Part shown: piece after piece, positions 22,404 to 31,582 of the stretch | How the letters are laid out: each line of letters begins with the position of its first letter | How positions within the stretch are numbered: position 1 is the first letter of the stretch | Assembly (NCBI RefSeq): GCF_008364795.1 | Contig: NZ_VTTM01000004.1 | Location: 98,770 to 162,769, forward strand | Origin: Azospirillum oryzae | Lineage (GTDB): Bacteria; Pseudomonadota; Alphaproteobacteria; Azospirillales; Azospirillaceae | DNA length: 64,000 nucleotides | Reading direction: 5' to 3' | Position numbers and translations under genes: made by a program | The notes under the pieces: model-generated | What the model saw: the letters and a program-made list of their open reading frames with translations, nothing else | Told to the model about the DNA's origin: nothing | Databases searched by the model: none

Positions 22404-25301
22404 TCAGGTCCGGCCGAAGAGGAGGGCGACGCCGCAGACCGCGCCGATGGCAAGGCTCCATTTGTCGCGGGCGGCGAACACCACCGGATCGTCATGCATC
22501 AGTCCGCGGTGGGTCTGCAGCCACACCCGCCCGATCCAGAAGAGCAGCAGCGGGCAGATGATCCACAGCGCCTGCGGCTGCTCATAGACGCGCCCGACCT
22601 CCGGGCTGTTGATGTAGAGCGCCATCACCAGCACCGAGAGGAAGCCGGCCGACACGCCGATGGATTGCAGGACCGGCATGTCGGCGGTCACATAGCCGCG
22701 CCCCTCCGCCTGCTCCAGCCCGAGCTTCATCATGCTGTCCATCTCCGAATAGCGCTTCACCATCGCCAGGCTGAGGAACAGGAACATGGAGAAGGCCAGC
22801 AGCCAGAAGGACGGGACGATGGCCGTCGCCGTGGCGCCGCCCAGCACGCGCAGCGAATAGAGCCCGGCCAGCAGCATCACATCCCAGATCACCCGGTTCT
22901 TGGCGAACAGGTTGTAGAACAGCGACGACGCGGCGTAGGTCGCCAGTGCCGCCAGGAACAGCGGCGGCAGAGCCACCAGCGACAGGACGAGGCTCGCCAG
23001 CAGCAGGCCGGGGATCAGCGACAGGCCGAGGTCGAGCGGCAGGTCGCCGGCGGCGAAGGGACGGCGGCGCTTGCGCGGGTGGCGCCGGTCGGCCGGCAGG
23101 TCGAGCAGGTCGTTCAGCACATAGATACTCGACGCGCACAGCCCGAAGGCGAGGAAGGCGGTCGCGGCCTGCAGGGTCGGGCCGACCTCGCCCAGCTTCT
23201 GGCCGGCCAGCAACGGCACGAAGACCAGCAGGTTCTTCAGCCACTGGTGCAGGCGCAGCGCCTTGAAGATCAGTAGCAGGCGCGGCCGGCGCGGGGTCGT
23301 GATGGTCTCCAGCGGGCAGAGGGAGGCGGCATGGCGCAGCACGGCGGCCGGCGCATCCACCGCGATGCCGCGGCGGGCGCCGCGCCAGATCGCATAATCG
23401 GCCTCGTCGTTGCCCATGTAATCGAACACGCCGGACGGCACCTGCGCGCGGATCGCCTCGTACTTGCGCTCGCTCTTCAGGTTCACGCCGTCGTTGCTGG
23501 CGAGCACCTGATCGAACAGGCCGAGATGGCGGGCGATGGCGTCGGCATAGCGGTGGTGGGCTGCGGTGGCCAGCACCAGCCGGCGCCCATGCCTGCGCTC
23601 GGCCTCCAGCCGTTCCAGGACGGCGGGGTTGTAGACGAGGCCGGCCGGGTCGATGTCGACGCGCCGGGCCAGTTCCGCCTTCAGCCGCGCCTTGCCGCCG
23701 GCCAGCCAGACCGGCACGAGCAGCGCCGCCCAGGGCCGGGCCTTGATCAGGCCGAACAGAGATTCGTAGAGAAGGTCGGTCTTCAGCAGCGTGCCGTCGA
23801 GATCGACGAACAGCGGCGGCTCCTCCGCGGCGGGCGGCGGGACCGGCGTTTCGGCCGCGGCGGCGCGGGGAAGCACGACGGTGGTCGCGGTCAGGCCGGG
23901 AGCAGCCGCTGAAGAGCCGCGATGGCTGCGGTCGCCCGCTTCCGCCCCGCCCCAGACCAGAGTGGCGCGGTCGTGCCGGCCGGCCAGGACGACCGTCAGC
24001 CCCAGCAGCATCAGAGTGGCGAAGAACAGGTAGGATTGCAGGACGTTCAGCGGCGTGTCGGCCAGCGCGTTGACCGGCCAGAACAGCAGGTTGCCGGCCA
24101 GGAAATAGGCAGCGGCCAGCAGCGCCGCCGCCCCGGCCGGACGCCGCAGGCCGGGCTCCAGCAGAAGCAGGAAGGCCAGCGCGAAGGCCGGCAGCAGGAT
24201 GCCGTAATGATGCACCCAGGCGACCGGCGAGCCGACGGTGAAGCAGATGCCGGCGACGACGAAGGGCAGGATCTGCTCGGCCCCCCGATCACGGCGCCGC
24301 CAGAGCAGGCCGAGGCCGACGAAGGCGAGGCCGGAGATCTGCGTCGCGATGTGGACCGCCGGATGGTAGGGGGCGAAGGCCTCCGCCGACCAGTCGAGAT
24401 TGTTGCCGTTGTGCAGCAGGCGGTTGACCAGCCCGTTGACGGTCTGGTTGACGTGATAGCTCTCGCCATGGCGGCCGATGAACAGCAGCACGTCGAGGTA
24501 ATCGACCATCGGCGCGAAGCCGTAGAACAGGGTCGCCAGCGCCACGCCCGGCACCACAACGGCCGCCCAGCCCGCCGCCATCCGCCAGTCGGCGCGCAGA
24601 ACCGCCCAGACGAGGAACAGCGACATCTGCGGCTTCATCAGCGTCGATGCGCCGAGCAGGGCGCCACACAGGGCGCGCCGGTCCCGCAACAGGGCGATGC
24701 AGGCGAAGACGAAGGCGGCGTTCAGCCAGACCTGCACCTGCCCCAGCGAGAAGGCCTTCAGCACCGGGTAGAAGCACAGGGTCGCGACGAAGCCGAAGCC
24801 GCCGAGCAGCACCTGGGTCATCCGGTCGTCACGGGCACCCGGCACCCGCAAACGGGCGGCCATCTCCAGCACCAGGATCGCCATGCCGGCTGCGGTCGCC
24901 AGAACGAACAGCAGATTGACCCGCTCGAAGGCCACGAGGTTCAGCACCCCCAGCGCCTTCATCGCCTCCAGCGGCAACAGCGAGGTCACCGGATACTGGA
25001 ACTTGATGTGCTGCTGGAAGAACACCCCTTCATAGACATTCTCGCCGGGCCGCTCGTGCAGCCAGTTGAGCGCCGCGATCATCGGGTCCCAACTGTCGAC
25101 CGGAATCAGGTCCTGGTTTTCCAGCACGAACAGGTTCTGGATGTCGGTCAGGTTGCTGGCATGGCCGCCGCGATGCAGCGCCAGCCCGAGCAGCCCCGTC
25201 GTCAGCACGATGAACAACGACGCGAGGATGATGCTGCGCTGGACCCAGCCAACGCTGTGGAGGCCGGTCCGAAGGGACGGGATCGCTGGTTGCATGCTCA
25301 T
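22404..25301 (-). CDS. GT87-like glycosyltransferase / HAD phosphatase / UbiA prenyltransferase fusion
   Basis: This is one uninterrupted 965-residue frame with three enzyme parts. Residues about 20-440 form a multi-helix GT-C membrane domain resembling GT87 (DUF2029) polyprenyl-phosphate-sugar-dependent transferases (DIQNLFVLENQDLIP, PVTSLLPLEAM, GASTLMKPQMSLFLVWA). Residues about 494-655 are a HAD phosphatase: DLDGT with D500 and D502, LATAAHH, and GND around 630-632. From about 675 a UbiA domain carries the aspartate-rich NDLLDLPADRRHPRKRRRPFA (N730, D731, D734, D738). Known UbiA relatives make decaprenyl-phosphoryl phosphoribose, whose phosphate is then removed. I infer assembly and use of a lipid-linked pentose. 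The ATG at 25301 was preferred over an upstream TTG; neither has a clear ribosome site. Confidence 0.82.
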   Translation of the reverse strand: MSMQPAIPSLRTGLHSVGWVQRSIILASLFIVLTTGLLGLALHRGGHASNLTDIQNLFVLENQDLIPVDSWDPMIAALNWLHERPGENVYEGVFFQQHIKFQYPVTSLLPLEAMKALGVLNLVAFERVNLLFVLATAAGMAILVLEMAARLRVPGARDDRMTQVLLGGFGFVATLCFYPVLKAFSLGQVQVWLNAAFVFACIALLRDRRALCGALLGASTLMKPQMSLFLVWAVLRADWRMAAGWAAVVVPGVALATLFYGFAPMVDYLDVLLFIGRHGESYHVNQTVNGLVNRLLHNGNNLDWSAEAFAPYHPAVHIATQISGLAFVGLGLLWRRRDRGAEQILPFVVAGICFTVGSPVAWVHHYGILLPAFALAFLLLLEPGLRRPAGAAALLAAAYFLAGNLLFWPVNALADTPLNVLQSYLFFATLMLLGLTVVLAGRHDRATLVWGGAEAGDRSHRGSSAAAPGLTATTVVLPRAAAAETPVPPPAAEEPPLFVDLDGTLLKTDLLYESLFGLIKARPWAALLVPVWLAGGKARLKAELARRVDIDPAGLVYNPAVLERLEAERRHGRRLVLATAAHHRYADAIARHLGLFDQVLASNDGVNLKSERKYEAIRAQVPSGVFDYMGNDEADYAIWRGARRGIAVDAPAAVLRHAASLCPLETITTPRRPRLLLIFKALRLHQWLKNLLVFVPLLAGQKLGEVGPTLQAATAFLAFGLCASSIYVLNDLLDLPADRRHPRKRRRPFAAGDLPLDLGLSLIPGLLLASLVLSLVALPPLFLAALATYAASSLFYNLFAKNRVIWDVMLLAGLYSLRVLGGATATAIVPSFWLLAFSMFLFLSLAMVKRYSEMDSMMKLGLEQAEGRGYVTADMPVLQSIGVSAGFLSVLVMALYINSPEVGRVYEQPQALWIICPLLLFWIGRVWLQTHRGLMHDDPVVFAARDKWSLAIGAVCGVALLFGRT

Positions 25302-25879
25302 GCTTGGCCATCCATCGGTTGCCCATCGATTGCGTCGAGACAGTGTCCCTGTGCCGGTCGGGCCGCTCGCCTGGATTATCTTAAAAGGCAATCGAGGACC
25401 CAGCGCGGCGGCAGGGGTCGCCGTCTCCGCGAAAAACGGTTACGTGTGTTGACTATTTTCAAAGGAGATAACAAATTACAGCGACGCCGAAACGCCATGC
25501 GGCGCCCGCATCTCCTCCCTCCTCCTCTGATACCGCCGAAAATACACTGCGGCTTTGCTTTGAAAGTCTTCGATTTCGTGTTGCGGCGGCCATAGGCGGA
25601 TTAACGCCGGCTTTGAAATTTCCGGCTGTGCCGACACGGCCGGTCGGCGCGGTCGTGGCATGGAACGACGGCCGGCGATCGATCGGGGTGGGGCTGCGGG
25701 CCGGTCGGAGTAGGACGGGCGGCGATTAACGCCACACGGCAGGATTTCCTGGCCGAACTTGCGAAATTCCGTGGCGGATCGGCGCACGAACGGGGTGCCG
25801 GCCGGCGCGATCCGCTAAGCGCCGGTCATGTGCCGGACGGCCGGACCCAGCGCAGGAACAGGGAACCAAATACGTAAAA
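25302..25879. other. intergenic region upstream of the GT/HAD/UbiA fusion gene
   Basis: About 580 bases without a convincing gene on either strand. The segment 25440-25560 is somewhat less GC-rich and probably holds the promoter for the fusion gene. I found no clear -35/-10 pair and no repeats. Confidence 0.4.
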
Positions 25880-25913
25880 GGGGCGGCCGACGGATGTCTC
25901 CGCGGGCCGCCCC
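25880..25913 (-). terminator. rho-independent terminator after puuA
   Basis: GGGGCGGCC (25880-25888) pairs perfectly with GGCCGCCCC (25905-25913). On the minus strand TTTT follows. It lies about 20 bases beyond the puuA stop. Confidence 0.88.
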
Positions 25914-25934
25914 TTTGTTCGTCAACCTAAGACT

Positions 25935-27278
25935 TCAGACGTTCAACAGCAGGTTTTCCCGTTCCCACGAGCTGATGACGCGGTTGTAGGCCTCATACTC
26001 CGCCTCCTTCACGCAAGCGACGGCGTCGATGAAACGTTCGCCGAGGATTTCCTTCAGCGGCTTGCAGGCGTTGAACTTGGTCAGTGCTTCCGACTGGTGG
26101 CGCGGCAGGGTGAAGGCGAGGCGGTAGGCGGAGCCCTTGATCGGGTCGTTGGGCTCCAACCCCTGAATCATGCCGATATAGCCGCAGGCCAGCGACGCCG
26201 CGATGGCGAGATAGGGGTTGGCGTCGGCGCCGGCCACCCGGTTCTCCACCCGGCGGGCGTCGGGCTGGGAGACGGGGACGCGCAGTCCGGTGGTGCGGTT
26301 GTCGCGGCCCCAATGCACGTTGATCGGCGCATCGGAGTTCGGAACCAGCCGGCGGTAGCTGTTGACGTTGGGCGCCAGCAGCGGCATCGCATAGGGCAGG
26401 TATTTCTGCAGCCCGGCGATGTGCGACATGAACAGGGCGCTGTCGGTGCCGTCGGGGTTGGCGAACAGGTTGCGGCCGCTGTCGGTGTCCACCACCGACT
26501 GGTGGATGTGCATGGCGCTGCCCGGTTCGCCCTGCATCGGCTTGGCCATGAAGGTGGCGTAGATATTGTGGCGCATCGCCGCCTCGCGCGCCGTGCGCTT
26601 GAACAGGAAGGCTTGGTCGGCCAGTTCCAGGGCGTCGCCGTGGTTGAAGTTGATCTCGATCTGGGCGGCGCCGGCCTCGTGGGTCAGCGTGTCGATGTCG
26701 ATGTCCTGCTTCTCGCAGAAATCATAGACCGCCTCGAAGATCGGATCGAATTCATTGACGGCATCGATGCCGAAGGCCTGCCGCCCGCTTTCCATCCGGC
26801 CGTTGCGCCCGACCGGCGGCACCAGCGGATAGTCGGGGTCCTTGTTGACCTGGACCAGGAAGAATTCCAGCTCCGGCGCCACCAGCGGCTTCCAGCCGCG
26901 CTCCTCGTACAGCGACAGCACGCGCTTCAGGACATGGCGGGGCGAGACGTCGACCGGCTTGCCGTCGGCATAGACGCAGTCGGTGATGACCTGGGCCGTC
27001 GGCTCGTTGTACCAGGGGACGAAGCGGATCGTGCGTTCGTCCGGGATCATGTAGATGTCGGAATTCTCGTCCGAGGTGATGTCCTCGTCATCGGGGAATT
27101 CACCGGTCACGGTCTGGACGAAGATCGCCTCGGGCAGGCGCAGGCCGCGGTCGCGCAGGATGCGGAGGAACTTCTCGGCGGGGACGATCTTTCCCCGCGC
27201 GATGCCCGACATGTCGGGTACAAGGCATTCGACTTCGGTAATGCGGTTCTTCTTGATGAAGTCTTCCATAAAACCCAT
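25935..27278 (-). CDS. puuA: gamma-glutamylputrescine synthetase (glutamine synthetase family)
   Basis: This 447-residue member of the glutamine synthetase superfamily most likely ligates glutamate to putrescine, the first step of the Puu pathway. It lacks the full-length beta-grasp of GlnA and starts MGFMEDFIKKNRITEVECLVPDMSGIARGKIVP, as PuuA proteins do. The catalytic half has VAPELEFFLV, THEAGAAQIEINFNHGD, GSAMHIHQSV, PNVNSYRRLVPNSDAPINVHWGRDNRTTGLRVP and RVENRVAGADANPYLAIAASLACG. The divergent puuB-like oxidoreductase 168 bases away supports the assignment. An ATG three codons downstream is an alternative start. Confidence 0.9.
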   Translation of the reverse strand: MGFMEDFIKKNRITEVECLVPDMSGIARGKIVPAEKFLRILRDRGLRLPEAIFVQTVTGEFPDDEDITSDENSDIYMIPDERTIRFVPWYNEPTAQVITDCVYADGKPVDVSPRHVLKRVLSLYEERGWKPLVAPELEFFLVQVNKDPDYPLVPPVGRNGRMESGRQAFGIDAVNEFDPIFEAVYDFCEKQDIDIDTLTHEAGAAQIEINFNHGDALELADQAFLFKRTAREAAMRHNIYATFMAKPMQGEPGSAMHIHQSVVDTDSGRNLFANPDGTDSALFMSHIAGLQKYLPYAMPLLAPNVNSYRRLVPNSDAPINVHWGRDNRTTGLRVPVSQPDARRVENRVAGADANPYLAIAASLACGYIGMIQGLEPNDPIKGSAYRLAFTLPRHQSEALTKFNACKPLKEILGERFIDAVACVKEAEYEAYNRVISSWERENLLLNV

Positions 27279-27446
27279 GGGTATGGCGGACCGCTCCGGG
27301 CGATGGGCAGCCCCCTCCGTGCTGTGAACGACAGCGACACTATGACGCCGTTCCGGCGGGCCGCGCCAGAGGGTTCCGCATGATGCTTTGGTGAAACGTC
27401 CGCCTTTCCGTTGACCTCCCCCATAGGCTGGGACTTAACTGCCGCC

Positions 27447-28727
27447 ATGCCGAAAGCCACATACCTGAACAGCTGGTACGCGGCCTCCGCCGCGTCCCGC
27501 GTCGACCATCCCGTTCTGGAGGGCGAGGTCGCCTGCGACGTCTGCATCGTCGGCGGCGGCTACACCGGCCTGACCGCGGCGCTGGAACTGGCGGAGCGCG
27601 GCTTCGACGTCGTCCTGCTGGAGGCCGAGCGCTGCGGCTGGGGGGCGTCGGGCCGCAACGGCGGGCAGATCATCACCGGCTACAACAAGCCGATGGCGGC
27701 CATCGAGGGCTGGATCGGCAAGGAGGATGCCCGCCGCCTGTGGGAGTTCGGCGAGGAGGCCAAGGCACAGCTGGCGGAGCGGGTGGAGCGCCACGCCATC
27801 GCCTGCGACCTGACCTGGGGCTTCGCCTATGCCGCGCTTAAGCCGCGCCACATGCAGGACGTGACGGCGCTGGAACACGAAATGCGCGACGGGTACGGCT
27901 ATGACCGGGTGCAGCGGCTCGACCGCGCCGGCATCCGCGCGCATGTCGGCAGCGACGCCTATATCGGCGGCCTGCTGGACGAGGGCAGCGGCCATCTGCA
28001 TCCACTGAACTACGCGCTGGGCCTCGCCCGCGCCGCCGATGCCGCCGGGGTGCGCATCTTCGAGAACAGCCGCGCCCTCGCCATGGACAGCGGCGCCGCG
28101 CCCTGGGTCCGCACCGAGCGCGGCCGGGTGACGGCAAGGCACCTGATCCTGGCCGGCAACGCCTATCTCGGCGGGCTGGCCCCGGCGCTGGACCGCACCA
28201 TCATGCCGGTCGCCACCTACATGATCGCCACCGAGCCACTGGGGGTAGAACGGGCGCGCGCCCTGCTGCCGACCAACATCGCGGTGTCGGACATGAAGTT
28301 TTCGCTGGACTACTTCCGCCGCTCCGCCGACCACCGGCTGCTGTTCGGCGGCGGCGTCAGCTATTCGGGGGTGGACGCACCGGGGCTGAAGCAGGCGATG
28401 CGGCTGAAGATGCTGGCGATCTATCCGGAACTGAAGGACGCCCGTGTCGAGTATTTCTGGGGCGGGCGGGTTGCCATCACCATGAACCGCATGCCGCATC
28501 TGGGCCGGCTGTCGCCGACGACGCTGTATGCCCACGGCTATTCCGGCCATGGCGTGGCGCTGGCCGGCATGGCCGGACGGCTGATGGCGGAGACGGTGAG
28601 CGGCACCGCCGGGCGGTTCGACGTGTTCGCCCGCATCCCCCACACGCCGTTCCCCGGCGGGCGGCGATTCCGCACGCCGGCGCTGGTCCTCGCAATGATG
28701 TGGTTCCGTCTGCGCGATCTGCTGTAG
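27447..28727 (+). CDS. puuB: gamma-glutamylputrescine oxidoreductase, FAD-dependent
   Basis: This FAD-dependent amine oxidoreductase has 426 residues, the length I recall for E. coli PuuB. The dinucleotide-binding motif DVCIVGGGYTGLTAALELAERG follows an N-terminal SWYAASAA segment, and the flavin contact GWGASGRNGGQIITGY is typical of the DAO/PuuB group. Near the C-terminus come YFWGGRVAITMNRMPHLGRL and YSGHGVALAGMAG. It would oxidise gamma-glutamylputrescine to gamma-glutamyl-aminobutyraldehyde. The ATG at 27447 precedes the conserved start; an upstream TTG adds only 12 residues. Confidence 0.9.
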   Translation: MPKATYLNSWYAASAASRVDHPVLEGEVACDVCIVGGGYTGLTAALELAERGFDVVLLEAERCGWGASGRNGGQIITGYNKPMAAIEGWIGKEDARRLWEFGEEAKAQLAERVERHAIACDLTWGFAYAALKPRHMQDVTALEHEMRDGYGYDRVQRLDRAGIRAHVGSDAYIGGLLDEGSGHLHPLNYALGLARAADAAGVRIFENSRALAMDSGAAPWVRTERGRVTARHLILAGNAYLGGLAPALDRTIMPVATYMIATEPLGVERARALLPTNIAVSDMKFSLDYFRRSADHRLLFGGGVSYSGVDAPGLKQAMRLKMLAIYPELKDARVEYFWGGRVAITMNRMPHLGRLSPTTLYAHGYSGHGVALAGMAGRLMAETVSGTAGRFDVFARIPHTPFPGGRRFRTPALVLAMMWFRLRDLL

Positions 28728-28782
28728 GCTGCGCAAGCAATCGACAGCCCCCTCCTCCGGCCTTTGAGTCCCCTCCCCGCCC

Positions 28783-29835
28783 ATGACCGACACCTCCAGC
28801 AGCGACGAGACCACCCCTTCCTCGGAAGCCGTCCCGGAGAGGGATTCCGGCCCGGACTCCGGCGTCGCCGAAAAGGCCGCGCAGGAGAATGTTCTGGTCC
28901 AGCCGATGCGGGACACGCATTTCGATTTCCAGCACAAGGTCTTCAGCCTGCCCGGCGCCTTCTTCTGCCAGGAGCCGAACAGCAAGGAGCCGGTGCTGAA
29001 CATCCTGCTGGGCGACCTGAAGGCGGCTCTCGCCTTCCCCACCCTGATGGAGTCCTTCCAGATCGAGGACGGCACCCACGACGCCCGCCTGCTGGAGATC
29101 ATCGAACAGGGGCTGGCCTTCGTGAAGCAGATCCGGCCGGGCGAGGAAATTCCGGGCGAACTGCTGGACGGCCGCGCCTCCTGGTCGGTGGAGGACAGGC
29201 ACCGCATCACCGCCAAAGGGCGGCTGACCATGCAGATCGTCTCCTCCTTCACCGGAAACGAGATCATCGTTTCCGACCAGTCGCAACTGGAACAGCTGTT
29301 GGATGATCCGCAGACTCACGAGAAGATGAAGGCCGCCTTCGCCAAGATCGCCGAGCGGCTGAAGCTGACCAACAACGCCGAACAGTATCTGACCGACCGC
29401 ATCGACGATCTGGCGCAGGAACTGTCCTACATCGAGGCGCTGCGCGACCGCTTCAGGCACATCCGCCGCATCGATCAGGCGATGGCGAAGCTGGTCACCA
29501 TCTATCGCACCGACCGGACCTTCTGCAGCGAGCTGAACCGTATGCAGGGGCTGATCCGCAAGCCGCTGCGCGAATACGACATGATCTTCGATCAGGCCGA
29601 CGCCCAGACCGGCGACATCGTCGGCGCGCTGCGCAACTTCCACCCCACCATCCAGTTCATCCGCAAGATCCGCGACGACCTGCGCGCCAAGCTGCTGGAA
29701 TGGGAGGAACTGCTGCAGGGCTGGGACGAGGTCACGATGGAGCGCTCGCCGAAGGTGGAGGCGTTGCAGAAGCAGACCTACCGGTTCCTGGCAAGCCGCT
29801 ACATCGAAACGACGGTGTGGAAGCGGGGCGGATAG
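28783..29835 (+). CDS. conserved hypothetical protein with coiled-coil-rich C-terminal half
   Basis: This is a 350-residue cytoplasmic protein that I cannot assign to a named family. A Ser/Glu-rich disordered leader (about 1-35) is followed by a compact part (about 36-165: HFDFQHKVFSLPGAFFCQEPNSKEPVLNILLGDLKAALAF, GRASWSVEDRHRITAKGRL) and a long charged helical part with heptad-like patterns (RIDDLAQELSYIEALRDRFRHIRRIDQAMAKLVTIYRTD and RKIRDDLRAKLLEWEELLQGWDEV). There is no membrane helix and no cysteine motif. It reads like a genuine conserved gene, with good codon pattern and an ATG just after the puuB end. Its role is unknown. Confidence 0.75.
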   Translation: MTDTSSSDETTPSSEAVPERDSGPDSGVAEKAAQENVLVQPMRDTHFDFQHKVFSLPGAFFCQEPNSKEPVLNILLGDLKAALAFPTLMESFQIEDGTHDARLLEIIEQGLAFVKQIRPGEEIPGELLDGRASWSVEDRHRITAKGRLTMQIVSSFTGNEIIVSDQSQLEQLLDDPQTHEKMKAAFAKIAERLKLTNNAEQYLTDRIDDLAQELSYIEALRDRFRHIRRIDQAMAKLVTIYRTDRTFCSELNRMQGLIRKPLREYDMIFDQADAQTGDIVGALRNFHPTIQFIRKIRDDLRAKLLEWEELLQGWDEVTMERSPKVEALQKQTYRFLASRYIETTVWKRGG

Positions 29836-29852
29836 GCGCGGGGAGATAAACG

Positions 29853-29882
29853 AAAAGGGCGCCACCAACCGGCGACGCCCCC
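29853..29882 (-). terminator. probable terminator of the DEAD-box helicase gene
   Basis: GGGCG and CGCCC arms with an inner GCC/GGC pairing lie in 29857-29881; the stem is imperfect. On the minus strand TTTTCG follows. Nearby, GGATAA/TTATCC (29895-29911) forms a second small stem just past the helicase stop. Confidence 0.5.
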
Positions 29883-29918
29883 TTCGATCACTTCGGATAA
29901 GCGCTTTATCCGCGACCC

Positions 29919-31289
29919 TTACCAGCTCTTCGCGCGGGCCGCCGGCTTGCCGTTGCCGTGGGCTTCACGACGGGCATGGCCATGGTCCGGACGGGCGTCG
30001 CCGCGGTGGTTGTCGTTGCGGGCATAGTCCGGACGCGGGCCGCGCGGGGCGTGCGGACCCTTGGACTCGCCGTTGCGGTGCCACGGCTTGCCGGCGCCGC
30101 CACCCGGACGGCCGTTGCGGGCCGGCGGACGGCCGGCGCCACCGGTGGTGAAGGGGCGCGTCGGCTCCAGGCCGGGCACCACATGCACCTCGAGCGTCGC
30201 CTTCGTGTAGCGCTCGATGCGGACCAGGGTCTCGCGGTCGGCGCGGGCGGCGAAGGAGATCGCAACGCCCGAGGCGCCGGCGCGGCCGGTGCGGCCGATG
30301 CGGTGGACATAGTCCTCCGCCGAACGCGGCAGGTCGAAGTTGATGACGTGGGTGATGTCGCGCACGTCGATGCCGCGGGCGGCGACGTCGGTGGCGACCA
30401 GCAGGCGGACCTGACCGGTGCGCAGACGCTGCAGCGTGCGGTTGCGCTTGGTCTGGTCCATGTCGCCGTGCAGGGCGGCGGCGGCATGTCCGGCGGCGCT
30501 CAGCTCCTCGGCCAGCGTGTCGGCATCACGCTTGGTGGCGGCGAAGATGATCGCCTTGCCGACCTCTTCCTGGGCGGCGAAATGCTGCAGCAGGCGGCGC
30601 TTGTGGTCCAGATCGTCGGCATGGTGCAGACGCTGTTCCACGTTGATCGCGGTCGCCTGGCTCTCGACGGCCACGCGCTCCGGGTTGCGCAGCAGGTTGC
30701 CGGCCAGATGGGCCATGCGGCGATCCAGCGTGGCGGTGAACAGCAGGGTCTGGCGCGTCGGCGGGCAGCACTTGGCGATGGTCTCGACATCGTCGAGGAA
30801 GCCCATGTCCAGCATGCGGTCGGCCTCGTCGAGGATCAGCACCTCGACCTCGTCCAGCGCGATGCGGCGGCGGGCGACATGGTCCAGCAGACGGCCCGGG
30901 GTGGCGACGAGAACGTCGACCGGGCGCGACAGCAGGCGCAGCTGCTCGCGGTAGGGCATGCCGCCGACCACGTCCACGATGTTCAGCTTCATGAACTTCG
31001 CGTATTTGCGGGCGGCGTCGGTGACCTGCTTGGCCAGCTCGCGGGTCGGGGCCAGAACCAGCACGCGCGGGGTGGCGGCGCCGTTCAGCGGCAGCTCGGC
31101 GGTGCGGGTCAGCGCCGGCAGCATGAAGGCGGCGGTCTTGCCGGTGCCGGTCTCGGCGGTGGCGAGGATGTCGCGGCCCTGGAGAGCCGGCGGAATGGCC
31201 GCGAGCTGGACCGGGGTGGGAACGGTGTATTCGAACGCCTCGAGGGCTTTCAGGACGAGCGGGTGCAGGCCGAGTTCGGAAAACGTCAA
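29919..31289 (-). CDS. rhlE: DEAD-box RNA helicase, RhlE-like
   Basis: This ATP-dependent RNA helicase has 456 residues. The motifs are all present: the Q motif region (FSELGLHPLVLKALE, TPVQLAAIP), motif I AETGTGKTAAF, Ia PTRELAKQV, II DEAD in LILDEADRMLDMGF, III TAT, and VI HRIGRTGRAG. The last 80 residues are a Gly/Arg/His/Asn-rich basic tail, as in RhlE and other cold-shock helicases that bind structured RNA. No ATG is available at the family start; TTG at 31289, about 10 bases after AGAAGG, is the likely initiator. A structured leader of up to 290 bases precedes it. Confidence 0.93.
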   Translation of the reverse strand: MTFSELGLHPLVLKALEAFEYTVPTPVQLAAIPPALQGRDILATAETGTGKTAAFMLPALTRTAELPLNGAATPRVLVLAPTRELAKQVTDAARKYAKFMKLNIVDVVGGMPYREQLRLLSRPVDVLVATPGRLLDHVARRRIALDEVEVLILDEADRMLDMGFLDDVETIAKCCPPTRQTLLFTATLDRRMAHLAGNLLRNPERVAVESQATAINVEQRLHHADDLDHKRRLLQHFAAQEEVGKAIIFAATKRDADTLAEELSAAGHAAAALHGDMDQTKRNRTLQRLRTGQVRLLVATDVAARGIDVRDITHVINFDLPRSAEDYVHRIGRTGRAGASGVAISFAARADRETLVRIERYTKATLEVHVVPGLEPTRPFTTGGAGRPPARNGRPGGGAGKPWHRNGESKGPHAPRGPRPDYARNDNHRGDARPDHGHARREAHGNGKPAARAKSW

Positions 31290-31582
31290 GTCGTAACAAC
31301 CTTCTCAAAGCAACACGGCACGGCCCCGCGCGCCCCGATGGCGGGCGTGGGACATACCGGCGGACTCGCCGGGAGGAGGTCGATAGAGGGAGAGGCGTCT
31401 ATCCGATGCAGCGGCCAGAGCGTCCCTAGAACCCTGGGACGTTTGCCCCCGAAGGAGCTGCCGTTGCGCAATCACAGCGCGTCTCGCTCAAGAGACGCGC
31501 GAGCCTCCAGCGATCAAGACGCCCTACATATGCTATTGCGCCGCACAAGACAAGGGGGATCGCCGAACGAGCCCCGCGTGCG
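31290..31582 (-). promoter_or_regulatory. leader region of the helicase gene with a perfect hairpin
   Basis: No gene lies here. GCGCGTCTC (31477-31485) and GAGACGCGC (31492-31500) form a perfect 9-bp stem with a 6-base loop, and GTCCC/GGGAC around 31424-31441 forms a second. DEAD-box helicase mRNAs often carry long structured leaders used in cold or autogenous control; that is inference here. Confidence 0.45.
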
